A stretch of 7,200 nucleotides of DNA from Kiritimatiellia bacterium (GCA_018432565.1 JAHDSS010000075.1:1-7200); one strand, 5' to 3'; counted from the stretch's first letter, positions 1 through 7,199 are shown. Numbers and translations: made by a program. Notes: generated by a model not told the origin, from the letters alone.

Positions 1-2
1 AT

Positions 3-1358
3 GTCCCGGGAACGGTACAGGAGGGGATCCAGCGGTGCGTCAAGCAGGCCGGAGGGCGAGGCCGCAGCCCAGGCCGCCTGACCGTCCGTTTCGAGTAAAA
101 TCTGATCCGGCTTCTCCGGATGGGGTCCCAGGCGGATCTGCAACGGTGGCGCTTCGGCATTGCGCATTTCGATCCAAAGCAACCGGGGCAGCGCGGCATC
201 CGGGGAAGAGGACGGGCCGTCAAAGGTGGACAGACGGACATCCCCCCAGGCCCGGAGCAGGGAATTCACGGCTTCGTCGTCCGCGGGAGCCTGCATGGGC
301 ATCGTCATGATCCAGCGGCCATCGGCGTCCCGTTCGAATTCCAGCACGGATTCGTTTTCCTCCATGCGGAGGCGGGCAACAGAGGAAAGGGGCAGCGCGG
401 GCAGGCGCCGGTCGCGCAAGTCGTCCGGACGGATATTCAGGGCCTCGCGCAGTTCCGCGGGAACGGCATAGATGGAATCCTCCGCCTGGAGCCGGGCATA
501 AACGAGCGTCGGGGCATTGGGCAGGGCGTCGCCCAGGGACAGCATTTGCGTGCCGTTGCCGGTTCCGGTGTTGAGCACAACGGTGATGGCTCCCTGACTG
601 TCGAGACCATACGGCGCCAGATCGCCGACGCCATCCTGGACGAAGTGGGCAATCCGGCCCGCGAGCAATTTTTCAATCAGGGCCATCACGGTGGCGGAAT
701 CGGCCCGGGCGGTAAACGGCTGGAACAGGCGCCACGCGCCGTCGGCGTCGCGGGCGAGCTGGATGTAACCGGCGGGCGTGCGGATATCCAAGCGGTCCAT
801 GGCGGCGGGATCGCCGGCAAGCAGAGTGCGGTCCCGGAGAGCGTCCGGGCTGGCGGGCAGCAGGTCCATCAGATCGGCATGAAGCCGGGCCACCGCCGGC
901 TGGTCCGCCTGGCGCACATAGACGCCGTCGCCGAGCGGGGTGCGGCGGCCGATGAGTATTCGGTTGGTCAGCCCGTTTTCGATCAGCGTGATGCCGGCGC
1001 GGGGGCGGTCGAGACCGTAGGGGGCGTAGGGTTCCGGGGAGCGGCGGGGGGGCAGAATGATGTCTCCGCGCGACAGCTCCTGCAGACCGCCGAGGAGCCG
1101 CTCGACGGCAACCGACTCGGCCCGGGCGGAGATCGGCCGGACGAGCCGCCACCGGTCCTGGCTTCTCCGGCACTCCAGGGACAGGTCTCCGGACTCGATG
1201 ATCAGGCGCTGGACGCGGGTCGGGTCGAAACGAAAGGCCCGCCGCGCCTGTTCATACCGGTCGCGCGCGGCGTCCTCATCCCGCGCCCGGAAAGACGCCA
1301 GCAACCCGAGCATCAGGGCAACGAAGGCCAGAAGGAACGTCAGGCGGAGATTCATCAT
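3..1358 (-). CDS. DUF4340 domain-containing membrane-anchored protein, last gene of the gliding-type ABC operon (3' end outside window)
   Basis: An open frame of 452 codons without a stop runs from the ATG at 1358 off the left edge, so the C-terminus is missing. The product starts with a hydrophobic segment (about residues 4-23, LRLTFLLAFVALMLGLLASF) that looks like an uncleaved signal anchor; the rest is hydrophilic and presumably outside the cytoplasmic membrane. The body contains three related units of about 140 residues, each with an R-W-x-x-x-x-P core: W70, W209 and W349. APYGLD occurs at 112-117 and 248-253, and LRDR at 174-177 and 314-317. DUF4340 proteins typically sit beside GldG-like proteins in ABC operons; their biochemical role is not known. 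The ATG at 1358 overlaps the upstream TGA (TGATG). A strong GGAGGAGG ribosome site (1364-1371) lies 5 bases before it and 8 before the next ATG at 1355, so either Met may start the protein. The family call rests on architecture and context. Confidence 0.82.
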   Translation of the reverse strand, partial: MMNLRLTFLLAFVALMLGLLASFRARDEDAARDRYEQARRAFRFDPTRVQRLIIESGDLSLECRRSQDRWRLVRPISARAESVAVERLLGGLQELSRGDIILPPRRSPEPYAPYGLDRPRAGITLIENGLTNRILIGRRTPLGDGVYVRQADQPAVARLHADLMDLLPASPDALRDRTLLAGDPAAMDRLDIRTPAGYIQLARDADGAWRLFQPFTARADSATVMALIEKLLAGRIAHFVQDGVGDLAPYGLDSQGAITVVLNTGTGNGTQMLSLGDALPNAPTLVYARLQAEDSIYAVPAELREALNIRPDDLRDRRLPALPLSSVARLRMEENESVLEFERDADGRWIMTMPMQAPADDEAVNSLLRAWGDVRLSTFDGPSSSPDAALPRLLWIEMRNAEAPPLQIRLGPHPEKPDQILLETDGQAAWAAASPSGLLDAPLDPLLYRSRD

Positions 1359-2821
1359 CAGCGCCTCCTCCGCCAGACCACGGCCAGCCCGGCCGCCGCG
1401 GCCAGCCCCGGCCAGCCCAGAACGAGCATTCCCAAAAGGCAGCGAAGCTGCCGGGCATCCATCACCACGCGGAATTCGTCCAGGGGCGCGGAAGAAACCG
1501 CCAGCAGGTCTTCGCGTTCCAGGAGCCAATTGACGCAATTCAGGAAGAAATCCGCATTGGCGCCGGTCAGGCCGCCATTGGTGATGAACGCCGAATCGCC
1601 GACCACCACGAGGCGGGTCGGGCGGATCTGGACATGGACGCCGGGGACGGGGCCGCGCTCAACAGCCAGGGCCACCGGCACGGGACCGGAGATATCCACC
1701 GGGGCATCGAAGTGCGGCGCCGCTTCGTCTGGATTGTATTCCGCCCAGCCGTCCGCGCTGCTGGCGGCCAGCGCCGACAGCAGGGGTTTGTCGGCTCCGG
1801 AAGAGACGGCCAGCGGCCGGACAGAGCGGGGCAGATAGAATACCGAAGCCAGCCCCTGGAGAGGAGCGGTGACGGGATGGTCTTCGTAGGCGGTGATATA
1901 CAGTTCGCGGCCCGTCAGCGTTCGGGCGGGATCCGCCACGATGTCATCCCCGAGCTGAATGCCCCAGTCCAGCAACAGGGATTCGAGACCCGTGCGCGTG
2001 CGGGCGTCAAGCAGCGCGAGCAGCCGGCCCTTGCGGTCGAGATAGTCGCGGATCAGCGCGATTTCGTACGGGGCGAACTCGCGGACAGGACCGGCCACGA
2101 TCATCAGGGCGCAGTGGGAGGGCACGGCTTTGGCTTCGCCCAGATTGAGCACATCCACGTCGAGGTTGTCTTCGCGCAGGCGCGCGGCGATCCGGGACGC
2201 CCCGGTGCGCTGGTCGAAATCCAGCGGAGAACGCTCTCCATGGCCCTGGATGAAAAAGACGGCCGGCCGGACGGACTGGGCCAGGGAGTGAATCGCGCTG
2301 CTGAACAGCGCTTCGCCGCGAAAGGCCCGCTGGGGGAAGCGGGTTTCGCCGCCGGGATAGCCGTATTCCACCAGATCGTTTGCGGAAACCGCCTTGTGGC
2401 GCCCGGCCAGATCGAACACCACGGTTTCGCCGCTTTCCAGACGGTAGCGCTGCACCAGCTGTTCCACCTCGGCCAGCTGACGGTCGGGATCCACCAGATT
2501 CACCATGACCCGGTCGCTGGCCGCGGCGTATTCCCGCAGCAGCCGAACGGTGCGCGGATAGGCTTCGTGGCCGGGCCGAATCAACACGTGGACCTGAATG
2601 ACCTCCGGGATGGAGTGCAGGATCTGCCGGCTGCGATCGGACAGGCGCGAGCGGGGATCGCGGTTCCAATGCCAGCGGACCGGCGCACGGGCGGACAGCA
2701 CATTGAGCATGACGGCAATGAACAGCGCCAGCAGAAGCACCAGGCCGAGGTTGGCGCGGAACAGCAGCCGGTGCAGGCGTCCGGCCAGAAGGGGGCGTTT
2801 GGATAGAAGGTTCATGCCCAT
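1358..2821 (-). CDS. GldG-like ABC transporter auxiliary protein
   Basis: This 487-residue protein matches the 'ABC-type uncharacterized transport system involved in gliding motility, auxiliary component' family. An N-terminal membrane helix covers about residues 24-43 and a second one about 461-483, followed by an RRRR tail, so the central 400 residues probably face the periplasm or outer side. Typical family segments are an early sheet/helix region (about 60-150), FIQGHGERSP (190-199), a Rossmann-like stretch around IVAGPVREFAPYE (241-253), and a late VVVGDSAFITNGG (405-417) followed by NADFFLNCVNWL (422-433), which resembles the GDSDF...N.VNWL pattern of GldG proteins. It overlaps the permease stop by one base (TAATG) and the DUF4340 start by one base (TGATG). 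An alternative start at Met3 (2815) is possible; neither start has a clear ribosome site, which fits translational coupling. It probably partners the permease and ATPase; the substrate is unknown. Confidence 0.85.
   Translation of the reverse strand: MGMNLLSKRPLLAGRLHRLLFRANLGLVLLLALFIAVMLNVLSARAPVRWHWNRDPRSRLSDRSRQILHSIPEVIQVHVLIRPGHEAYPRTVRLLREYAAASDRVMVNLVDPDRQLAEVEQLVQRYRLESGETVVFDLAGRHKAVSANDLVEYGYPGGETRFPQRAFRGEALFSSAIHSLAQSVRPAVFFIQGHGERSPLDFDQRTGASRIAARLREDNLDVDVLNLGEAKAVPSHCALMIVAGPVREFAPYEIALIRDYLDRKGRLLALLDARTRTGLESLLLDWGIQLGDDIVADPARTLTGRELYITAYEDHPVTAPLQGLASVFYLPRSVRPLAVSSGADKPLLSALAASSADGWAEYNPDEAAPHFDAPVDISGPVPVALAVERGPVPGVHVQIRPTRLVVVGDSAFITNGGLTGANADFFLNCVNWLLEREDLLAVSSAPLDEFRVVMDARQLRCLLGMLVLGWPGLAAAAGLAVVWRRRR
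1364..1371 (-). promoter_or_regulatory. Shine-Dalgarno site of the DUF4340 gene
   Basis: GGAGGAGG on the minus strand lies inside the last codons of the GldG-like gene, 5 bases before the ATG at 1358 and 8 before the ATG at 1355. It is the strongest ribosome site in the operon. It suggests that the DUF4340 protein can be initiated well independently of coupling, and its spacing slightly favours the second ATG. Confidence 0.6.
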
Positions 2822-3567
2822 TACCGCAGCCGGCGCGCCTCCAGAATCCGGATGGAAGTGAACAAGAGCAGGACGGTGGCGCTCAGATGAAGCGTCACGG
2901 CGCGGGAGTCCACGATCCCGGCCCGGAAATCCGCCATGTGCAGAGGCACCGAAAGAACGGGAGCCAGGTGCCGGACGCTGTCCAGCCGGGCGGGAAGTTC
3001 AACCGACCCCAGCGACAGCAGCAGGCCCAGCAGGGTCAGACTGGCGATGGCGGCGACCACTTGATGGCGCGCAAACAGGGAGCACAGCAAGCCTAGCGCC
3101 AGAAAGGATGCCCCGATCAGCGCCGTTCCCAGATAGCCGGCGGCCATGGCGCCCCAGTCCAGCGGCGGCAGCCGGGCGCCGCACAGTTCCAATACGAACG
3201 GATAAGACAGCGTCGGCAGCCACAGCATCAGAAATGCCGCACAGGCTCCGGCATACTTGGCCAGGACCACTTCGGTTTCCGAGACCGGGGCGGTCATCAG
3301 GGACTCCATCGTGCCGGAACGGTATTCTTCGGCGAACAGCCGCATGGTCAGCAAGGGAGAAGCCACCAGCATGGCCAGCCAGAATACGGGAGAACCGAAA
3401 AAGGCTGCCGTCAGGTCGCTGTCGGCCGGCCCCTGTGCCAGGCGCGAGGCCAGCAGCCAGAAATGGGTGCCCGTGATCAGCAGGAAAAAAGCGGCGACCA
3501 CCGGGCCGATGGAGGTCAGAAAGAACGCCTGCAGTTCCCGTTTCCACAGAGGGAGGAACGCTTTCAC
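2821..3567 (-). CDS. ABC-2 type permease, GldF-like
   Basis: The protein has 248 residues, usual for this permease type, and about six hydrophobic segments (roughly 20-42, 60-76, 106-126, 140-162, 166-187, 224-240). The diagnostic stretch RLFAEEYRSGTMESLMTAPV (76-95), followed by VVLAKY, is the cytoplasmic loop after helix 2 that is characteristic of GldF/NosY-type ABC-2 permeases. The frame stays open upstream to 4002, but that part lies inside the ATPase gene. The real start is taken as GTG at 3567 because it overlaps the ATPase stop as GTGA, is preceded by GGAGAG (3572-3577) four bases away, and gives the expected N-terminus, VKAFLPLWKRELQAFF, which leads into helix 1. It would form the membrane channel with the ATPase just upstream. 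The transported substrate cannot be told from sequence. Confidence 0.9.
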   Translation of the reverse strand: MKAFLPLWKRELQAFFLTSIGPVVAAFFLLITGTHFWLLASRLAQGPADSDLTAAFFGSPVFWLAMLVASPLLTMRLFAEEYRSGTMESLMTAPVSETEVVLAKYAGACAAFLMLWLPTLSYPFVLELCGARLPPLDWGAMAAGYLGTALIGASFLALGLLCSLFARHQVVAAIASLTLLGLLLSLGSVELPARLDSVRHLAPVLSVPLHMADFRAGIVDSRAVTLHLSATVLLLFTSIRILEARRLR

Positions 3568-4538
3568 GACGCTCTCCGTTGAGCCGGGTTTTTCACGATG
3601 GGCAGCGCAGAGGTCAGGCGCAGGTAGGCCTCGGCAAACGTCCGGCTTTCGCGCCGCACACAACGGATCGGCCAGTGATGAACAGCGGCCAGGTCTTCCA
3701 GGGAGCCGGACAGTTCCTCGGGACCGGAATGAAAGCCGACATCGGTCCAGCCGTCCGCGATCGGCTGAAGCCGGATATCCGAAGCGCCGGGCAGCGCTTC
3801 CAGCGCGGCCGCCAGCCGGTCGGCCGGTGCAAACAGTTCCGCGCGCAGGCGGGCGGAAGCGCGGGCGATCCGCCCGGGAGAATCCGCGGCCGCCAGCCGG
3901 CCGGCGTTCAGGATCAAGGCCTGCTGGCACAGCGGTTCCACCTCGGACAGCACATGGGTGGAAAAGAGGACGGCTCCCTGGCGGCCGGCTTCTTTCAGCC
4001 ATTCCTGCACGGCTTGCACCTGGGCGGGATCCAGTCCGGCCAGCGGTTCATCCAGCAGCAGAACGTCCGGCTCATGCAGCAGACAGTCCGCCAACCCCGT
4101 GCGCTGGCGGAATCCGCGCGACAGCGAGCCCAGACGGCGTCGCCACACATCACCGAGTCCGCAACGGTCCGCGACCTCGCGCAGGCGAACCGTCAGATGC
4201 CGGCCGCGCAGTCCGCGCAGGCGGCCGCGAAACGCCAGATACTCCGCGACGCGCATGTCCAAGGGCAGCGGCGCGGATTCCGGCAGATAGCCGATGCGGC
4301 GGCGGGCGTCGAGCGGATGGGTCTGCAGGTCGCAGCCGGCCACGCGCACCCGCCCCGAAGACGGGGCCAGGTATCCGGACAGGATGCGCAGGGTGGTGGT
4401 TTTTCCGGAGCCATTGGGTCCCAGCAGGGCTGCGATTTCCCCGCGCCGGACCCGGAACGAGATGCCGCCCAGCGCTTCGCACCGGGGGAAGCGCCGGGTC
4501 AGTTGATCCACTTCGATTAACCAGTCGGCATCAGCCAT
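3564..4538 (-). CDS. ABC transporter ATP-binding protein, GldA-like
   Basis: This 324-residue cytoplasmic ATPase is the first gene of the four-gene operon and would energise the permease that follows. Visible motifs are Walker A GPNGSGKT (40-47), signature region LSRGFRQRTGLA (139-150), Walker B VLLLDEP (159-165), D-loop AGLDP (167-171) and the switch histidine in STH (H195). The usual Q-loop glutamine is replaced by the IGYLPE segment (82-87). The signature is LSRGF instead of LSGGQ; both variants are common in the GldA/CcmA-like branch. About 100 residues follow the nucleotide-binding domain, a C-terminal extension also typical of this branch. The ATG at 4538 is the natural start for an N-terminus reading into LIEVDQLTRRF. 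No clear Shine-Dalgarno precedes it; a perfect 12-base palindrome occupies that place. The stop overlaps the permease GTG by four bases. Confidence 0.93.
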   Translation of the reverse strand: MADADWLIEVDQLTRRFPRCEALGGISFRVRRGEIAALLGPNGSGKTTTLRILSGYLAPSSGRVRVAGCDLQTHPLDARRRIGYLPESAPLPLDMRVAEYLAFRGRLRGLRGRHLTVRLREVADRCGLGDVWRRRLGSLSRGFRQRTGLADCLLHEPDVLLLDEPLAGLDPAQVQAVQEWLKEAGRQGAVLFSTHVLSEVEPLCQQALILNAGRLAAADSPGRIARASARLRAELFAPADRLAAALEALPGASDIRLQPIADGWTDVGFHSGPEELSGSLEDLAAVHHWPIRCVRRESRTFAEAYLRLTSALPIVKNPAQRRAS

Positions 4539-4540
4539 GA

Positions 4541-4552
4541 TTGGAATTCCAA
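4541..4552. promoter_or_regulatory. Perfect 12-bp palindrome at the ATPase start
   Basis: TTGGAATTCCAA is perfectly self-complementary and ends two bases before the ATPase ATG, where the ribosome site would be expected. It could be a small operator or a structure that limits initiation, or it could be chance. No second copy was seen in the window. Confidence 0.25.
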
Positions 4553-4613
4553 ACGGCCATCCTACCTGCGCCCTGCCGGTGAATCAATCCTTTAGCCCCG
4601 AAGATGCATCGTC

Positions 4614-4629
4614 AAGATTCTAAGATTCT
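4614..4629. repeat. Tandem AAGATTCT duplication
   Basis: Two exact, adjacent copies of the 8-mer AAGATTCT (4614-4621 and 4622-4629) abut the left arm of the inverted repeat. The inner copy supplies the outermost paired bases of that arm (GATTCT, 4624-4629). The outer copy has no counterpart on the right side, so it looks like a local slippage duplication. Confidence 0.8.
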
Positions 4630-4687
4630 AAAATTAACGGACTGACCCCTTTTGGCTGAATGGGGTCAGCCCGTTAATTTGAGAATC
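4624..4687. repeat. Long REP-like inverted repeat
   Basis: Two 26-base arms, 4624-4649 and 4662-4687, pair at 24 of 26 positions around a 12-base loop (4650-4661). The mismatches are at 4630 and 4641. The inner arm is CTGACCCC against GGGGTCAG; the outer part contains AAATTAACGG against CCGTTAATTT. Size, position between genes and the GACCCC core resemble REP elements mobilised by REP-associated Y1 tyrosine transposases (RAYT), but no transposase gene is in the window and only this copy is seen. Transcribed from ilvD, it would fold into a very stable hairpin and could terminate or stabilise the ilvD message. There is no proper T-run after it, so an intrinsic terminator role is uncertain. Confidence 0.85.
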
Positions 4688-4705
4688 CGGGCGTGTGAGG
4701 AAGCC

Positions 4706-6379
4706 CTACTGCAGGACGGCGCCGATGTCGGAGGGGCCGACCAGGCGCTGATAACGGGACAGCCAGCCGGATGTGACCCTGGGCTTGAAGGGCTTGAGCC
4801 GAGCGGCCCGGGCCTTGAGCTCCTTTTGAGAAACCAGCAGTTTGATCGAGTAGGCGGGGATGTTGATGGCGATTTTGTCTCCGTTGCGCACCAGCGCAAT
4901 CGGCCCGCCGTCCGCGGCTTCGGGCGATACATGCCCGATGGCGGCGCCGCGGGTCGCCCCGCTGAAACGGCCGTCGGTGATCAGGGCGACTTCCTTGTCC
5001 AGCCCCATGCCGGCCAGCGCGGAAGTGGGCGAAAGCATTTCGCGCATTCCGGGGCCGCCTTTCGGTCCCTCGTAGCGGATGACCACGACATCGCCTTTCC
5101 GGATCTTCCGGGCGTAAATGGCGGCGATGGCGGATTCTTCGCTGTCGAAAACGCGGGCGGTGCAGGTTTTGACCAGCATTTCCGGAGCGACGGCCGAGCG
5201 CTTGACGACCGACCCGCGCGGGGCGAGGTTGCCGAACAGAACGGCCAGGCCGCCCGTCGGGCTGAAGGGGTTGCCGATCGGACGCAGGACGTCCGGATTG
5301 CGGTTGACGGCGCCGGCGATGTTCTGGCCGACGGTCCGCCCGGTCACCGTGGGCAGGCGGGTGTTCAGCAATTTGGCCTTGGCGAGTTCCTTCATGACGG
5401 CAGGCACGCCCCCGGCCAGGTGCAGATCCTGGATCAGATCGGGGCCCGCCGGACTCAGGTGGCAGAGGTTCGGCGTGGTGGAACTGATGTCGTTGATGAG
5501 TTTGAGCGGTACCGGCACGCCGGCCTCGTGGGCGATGGCGGTCAGGTGCAGCACGCTGTTGGTGGAGCAGCCCAGGGCCATGTCCACCCGCAGGGCGTTG
5601 ACGAACGCTTCCAGCGTCAGGATGTCGCGCGGCCTCAGGTTCTTTTCCAGCACCTTCATGATCTGCATGCCGGCCTGCTTGGCCAGGCGGGTGCGGGCGG
5701 CGGCGATGGCGGGAATGGTGCCGTTGCCGGGCAGGGCCATGCCGATGGCCTCGCAGAGGCAGTTCATGGAATTGGCGGTGAACATGCCCGAACAGGAACC
5801 GCAGCCGGGACAGGCGGTCTCTTCGTAGTCGGTCAGTTCCTTCTGGCCGATCTTGCCGGCTTTGCAGGCGCCGACCGCTTCAAACACGTTTGACAGGCTG
5901 AGATGCCGTCCGTCCAGATCGCCTCCGAGCATCGGCCCGCCGCTGACGATGATGGACGGGATGTTGATGCGCGCGGCGGCCATCAGCATGCCGGGAATGA
6001 TCTTGTCGCAGTTGGGGATCAGGACCAGCGCATCGAAGCAATGCGCCATGGCCAGGGTTTCAACGGAGTCCGCGATCAGTTCGCGCGACGGCAGGGAATA
6101 CTTCATGCCGGGATGCGCCATGGCGATGCCGTCGCAGACGCCGATGGCGGGCACCAGCAGGGGGGTGCCGCCGGCCATGCGCACGCCGGCTTTCGCCGCT
6201 TCGGCGATCTTGTCGAGATGGATGTGGCCGGGAATGATTTCATTGAACGCGGACACCACGCCGATCAGCGGGCGTTTCATTTCTTCGGATGTCAGGCCGA
6301 GGGCATAAAGCAGGGAGCGGTGAGGGGCGCGTTCGGGGCCTTTGAGCACCTGGTCGCTGATGCGGGTTTTGGCGGTCAT
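4706..6379 (-). CDS. ilvD: Dihydroxy-acid dehydratase (EC 4.2.1.9)
   Basis: This enzyme dehydrates 2,3-dihydroxy-3-methylbutanoate and its 3-methylpentanoate analogue to the 2-oxo acids, the penultimate step of valine and isoleucine synthesis in the cytoplasm. The 557-residue product has the IlvD/Edd hallmarks along its whole length: [20 protein letters not shown] (80-99), PNCDK (122-126; iron-sulfur ligand C124, metal-binding D125, and K126, which is carbamylated in homologues), [19 protein letters not shown] (190-208), GCSTNSVLH (270-278), [13 protein letters not shown] (436-448) and [10 protein letters not shown] (469-478; S473 is the expected catalytic serine). Residue 51 in IPGHIHL is glycine, where [2Fe-2S]-type enzymes carry a third cysteine, which suggests a [4Fe-4S] type. 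The frame is open to 6487, but the ATG at 6379 has AAGGAG eight bases upstream and gives the family's N-terminus. No other ilv or leu gene adjoins it. Confidence 0.97.
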   Translation of the reverse strand: MTAKTRISDQVLKGPERAPHRSLLYALGLTSEEMKRPLIGVVSAFNEIIPGHIHLDKIAEAAKAGVRMAGGTPLLVPAIGVCDGIAMAHPGMKYSLPSRELIADSVETLAMAHCFDALVLIPNCDKIIPGMLMAAARINIPSIIVSGGPMLGGDLDGRHLSLSNVFEAVGACKAGKIGQKELTDYEETACPGCGSCSGMFTANSMNCLCEAIGMALPGNGTIPAIAAARTRLAKQAGMQIMKVLEKNLRPRDILTLEAFVNALRVDMALGCSTNSVLHLTAIAHEAGVPVPLKLINDISSTTPNLCHLSPAGPDLIQDLHLAGGVPAVMKELAKAKLLNTRLPTVTGRTVGQNIAGAVNRNPDVLRPIGNPFSPTGGLAVLFGNLAPRGSVVKRSAVAPEMLVKTCTARVFDSEESAIAAIYARKIRKGDVVVIRYEGPKGGPGMREMLSPTSALAGMGLDKEVALITDGRFSGATRGAAIGHVSPEAADGGPIALVRNGDKIAINIPAYSIKLLVSQKELKARAARLKPFKPRVTSGWLSRYQRLVGPSDIGAVLQ

Positions 6380-6503
6380 GATGGAATCTCCTTGGAATGG
6401 GTGACGGGGACGCGACCGGCGCGTTTCCCGAAGCGCCACTGTCTGCCAATTGCGGCGGCGTTTCAAGCGGAAACCGCCCGGAAACACGTACGGAGCAGCG
6501 GAC
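6380..6503. other. Intergenic region between the M23 peptidase gene and ilvD
   Basis: This 124-bp gap contains the ilvD ribosome site. It also has an imperfect stem-loop: GGCGGCGTTTC (6454-6464) can pair with GAAACCGCC (6470-6478) with a two-base bulge and a five-base loop. On the minus strand no T-run follows, so a terminator for the peptidase gene is only a possibility. A minus-strand TTGAAA at 6461-6466 resembles a -35 box, but the hexamer 17 bases downstream (GACAGT) is a weak -10. Whether ilvD has its own promoter is undecided. Confidence 0.4.
6388..6393 (-). promoter_or_regulatory. ilvD: Shine-Dalgarno site that fixes the ilvD start
   Basis: AAGGAG on the minus strand lies eight bases before the ATG at 6379. 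It selects this codon over the in-frame ATG at 6487, which would add 36 arginine-rich residues unlike any IlvD N-terminus. Confidence 0.75.
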
Positions 6504-7199
6504 CTAGTACAGCAGCAGATCTGCCCACTGCCGTCCCCGGACCGAAAAATCCCAGGTCCCGCGGATCTGCGTAAAGAGTCCGCGTCCGTTTCGGCCGAGG
6601 ACCTCCGGGATCACGCGCAGCACGGCCTGGCGGCGGTTGCCGAGCGTCTGGATTTCGGACGCCGAGGCATTGCGGCCGGCCAGGGGGATGCCGGACTCGG
6701 ACACCGCCATCCACATGGGCCCGCCATCGTGCGGAAGTCCGCGCCAGAGGGCCGGGAAGCGGCGAAAGTAGTCGGGGGTGCGTCCGCGCAGAACGATCTC
6801 GGCGGCGGGAGGTACGGAGGCGATGTAGGTCGCCAGGGTCAGGCCCGGGTCGCGCGCGTGCGCCGCATAGAAGTCCAGCGGATCGAATCCGAACAGATTG
6901 CCGCCGTTATAGACGCCGAACGGATTCTGGGTTTTCTGTTCGCGCGCCCGGACATCGTAGCGGGCGTGGAGCATGACGCCGATTTCCCAGTGCAGGTGGG
7001 CGCGGGCCGCCGGGATCGGCGGGCGCGTATTGCTGGTGCTGCCCAGGGTGCCGATGGGCTCGCCGGCTTCGACATTCTTTCCGGGGCGGATGCCGAAGCG
7101 AATGTCGGCGAGATGGGCATAGAGCGTGTAGACCACGGCGGGTTCCATCGCGCCGTCGCGGCGGGCCGCCTGTCCCAGCGAGGGATCGTCATGCTCAAT
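6504..7199 (-). CDS. M23 family (LytM-type) peptidase, C-terminal part (5' end outside window)
   Basis: The frame enters from the right edge and ends at a TAG at 6504-6506, giving 231 visible residues. The first 75 carry the second half of an M23 metallopeptidase domain: YTLYAHL (visible residues 24-30, conserved active-site His29), a G-x-x-V-x-x-G-x-x-I-G turn ([18 protein letters not shown]) and RAHLHWEIG, with the H68-x-H70 motif that binds zinc and polarises water. The first zinc ligands (HxxxD) must lie upstream. Family members usually cleave peptidoglycan cross-links or, when degenerate, regulate amidases, and act in the cell envelope. About 160 residues after the HxH motif include [20 protein letters not shown] and a tail ending [10 protein letters not shown] do not recognise a domain there. 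The ATG at 7148 is internal, since the M23 domain continues upstream of it ([17 protein letters not shown]). Its link to ilvD downstream is unclear. Confidence 0.85.
   Translation of the reverse strand: MEHDDPSLGQAARRDGAMEPAVVYTLYAHLADIRFGIRPGKNVEAGEPIGTLGSTSNTRPPIPAARAHLHWEIGVMLHARYDVRAREQKTQNPFGVYNGGNLFGFDPLDFYAAHARDPGLTLATYIASVPPAAEIVLRGRTPDYFRRFPALWRGLPHDGGPMWMAVSESGIPLAGRNASASEIQTLGNRRQAVLRVIPEVLGRNGRGLFTQIRGTWDFSVRGRQWADLLLY

Larger units (their letters stand above)
4539..4705. other. Intergenic region between ilvD and the ABC operon
   Basis: This 167-bp gap is visibly richer in A and T than its surroundings. From ilvD toward the ABC genes it holds the long inverted repeat (4624-4687), a tandem AAGATTCT pair (4614-4629), and a plain stretch ending in the palindrome TTGGAATTCCAA next to the ATPase start. 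A minus-strand TTGACG at 4610-4615 could be a -35 element for the ABC operon, but the hexamer 17 bases further on (AAGGAT) is a poor -10, so the promoter assignment is weak. No ORF of interest is present. Confidence 0.6.

Noticed and set aside
120..1838. 572-codon open frame on the plus strand
   Set aside because: It lies antisense to the DUF4340 and GldG-like genes, spans their junction, and encodes a low-complexity G/R/Q/A-rich product with no recognisable motif. Long antisense frames are expected opposite GC-rich genes.
1634..2806. 390-codon plus-strand frame
   Set aside because: It is antisense to the GldG-like gene, which has clear family motifs; its own translation is rich in G, Q, H and R and resembles nothing known.
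3568..4002. Upstream extension of the permease frame inside the ATPase gene
   Set aside because: It reads as arginine- and proline-rich sequence unlike any permease, while the GTG at 3567 with GGAGAG upstream gives a normal ABC-2 N-terminus.
1..4538. Reading the locus as a gliding-motility cluster
   Set aside because: The ATPase/permease/GldG/DUF4340 set occurs widely in non-gliding bacteria, and no other gld or spr gene is visible.
3257..4540. 427-codon plus-strand frame, and a second 313-codon plus-strand frame at 3579-4520
   Set aside because: Both are antisense to the ABC ATPase, whose Walker A, Walker B and switch motifs establish the coding strand.
4587..4615. Possible promoter for the ABC operon (minus-strand TTGACG)
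   Set aside because: The -35-like hexamer is good, but no convincing -10 is found at 16-18 bases, so it is not listed as a promoter.
4652..5893. 413-codon plus-strand frame
   Set aside because: It is antisense to ilvD, which is unmistakable. The product is glycine- and aspartate-rich shadow sequence.
6438..6466. Possible ilvD promoter (minus-strand TTGAAA, 17 bases, GACAGT)
   Set aside because: The -10 hexamer matches the consensus at only three of six positions.
6380..6487. 36-residue N-terminal extension of IlvD
   Set aside because: The extension is arginine-rich and non-homologous, and a good Shine-Dalgarno precedes the internal ATG at 6379.
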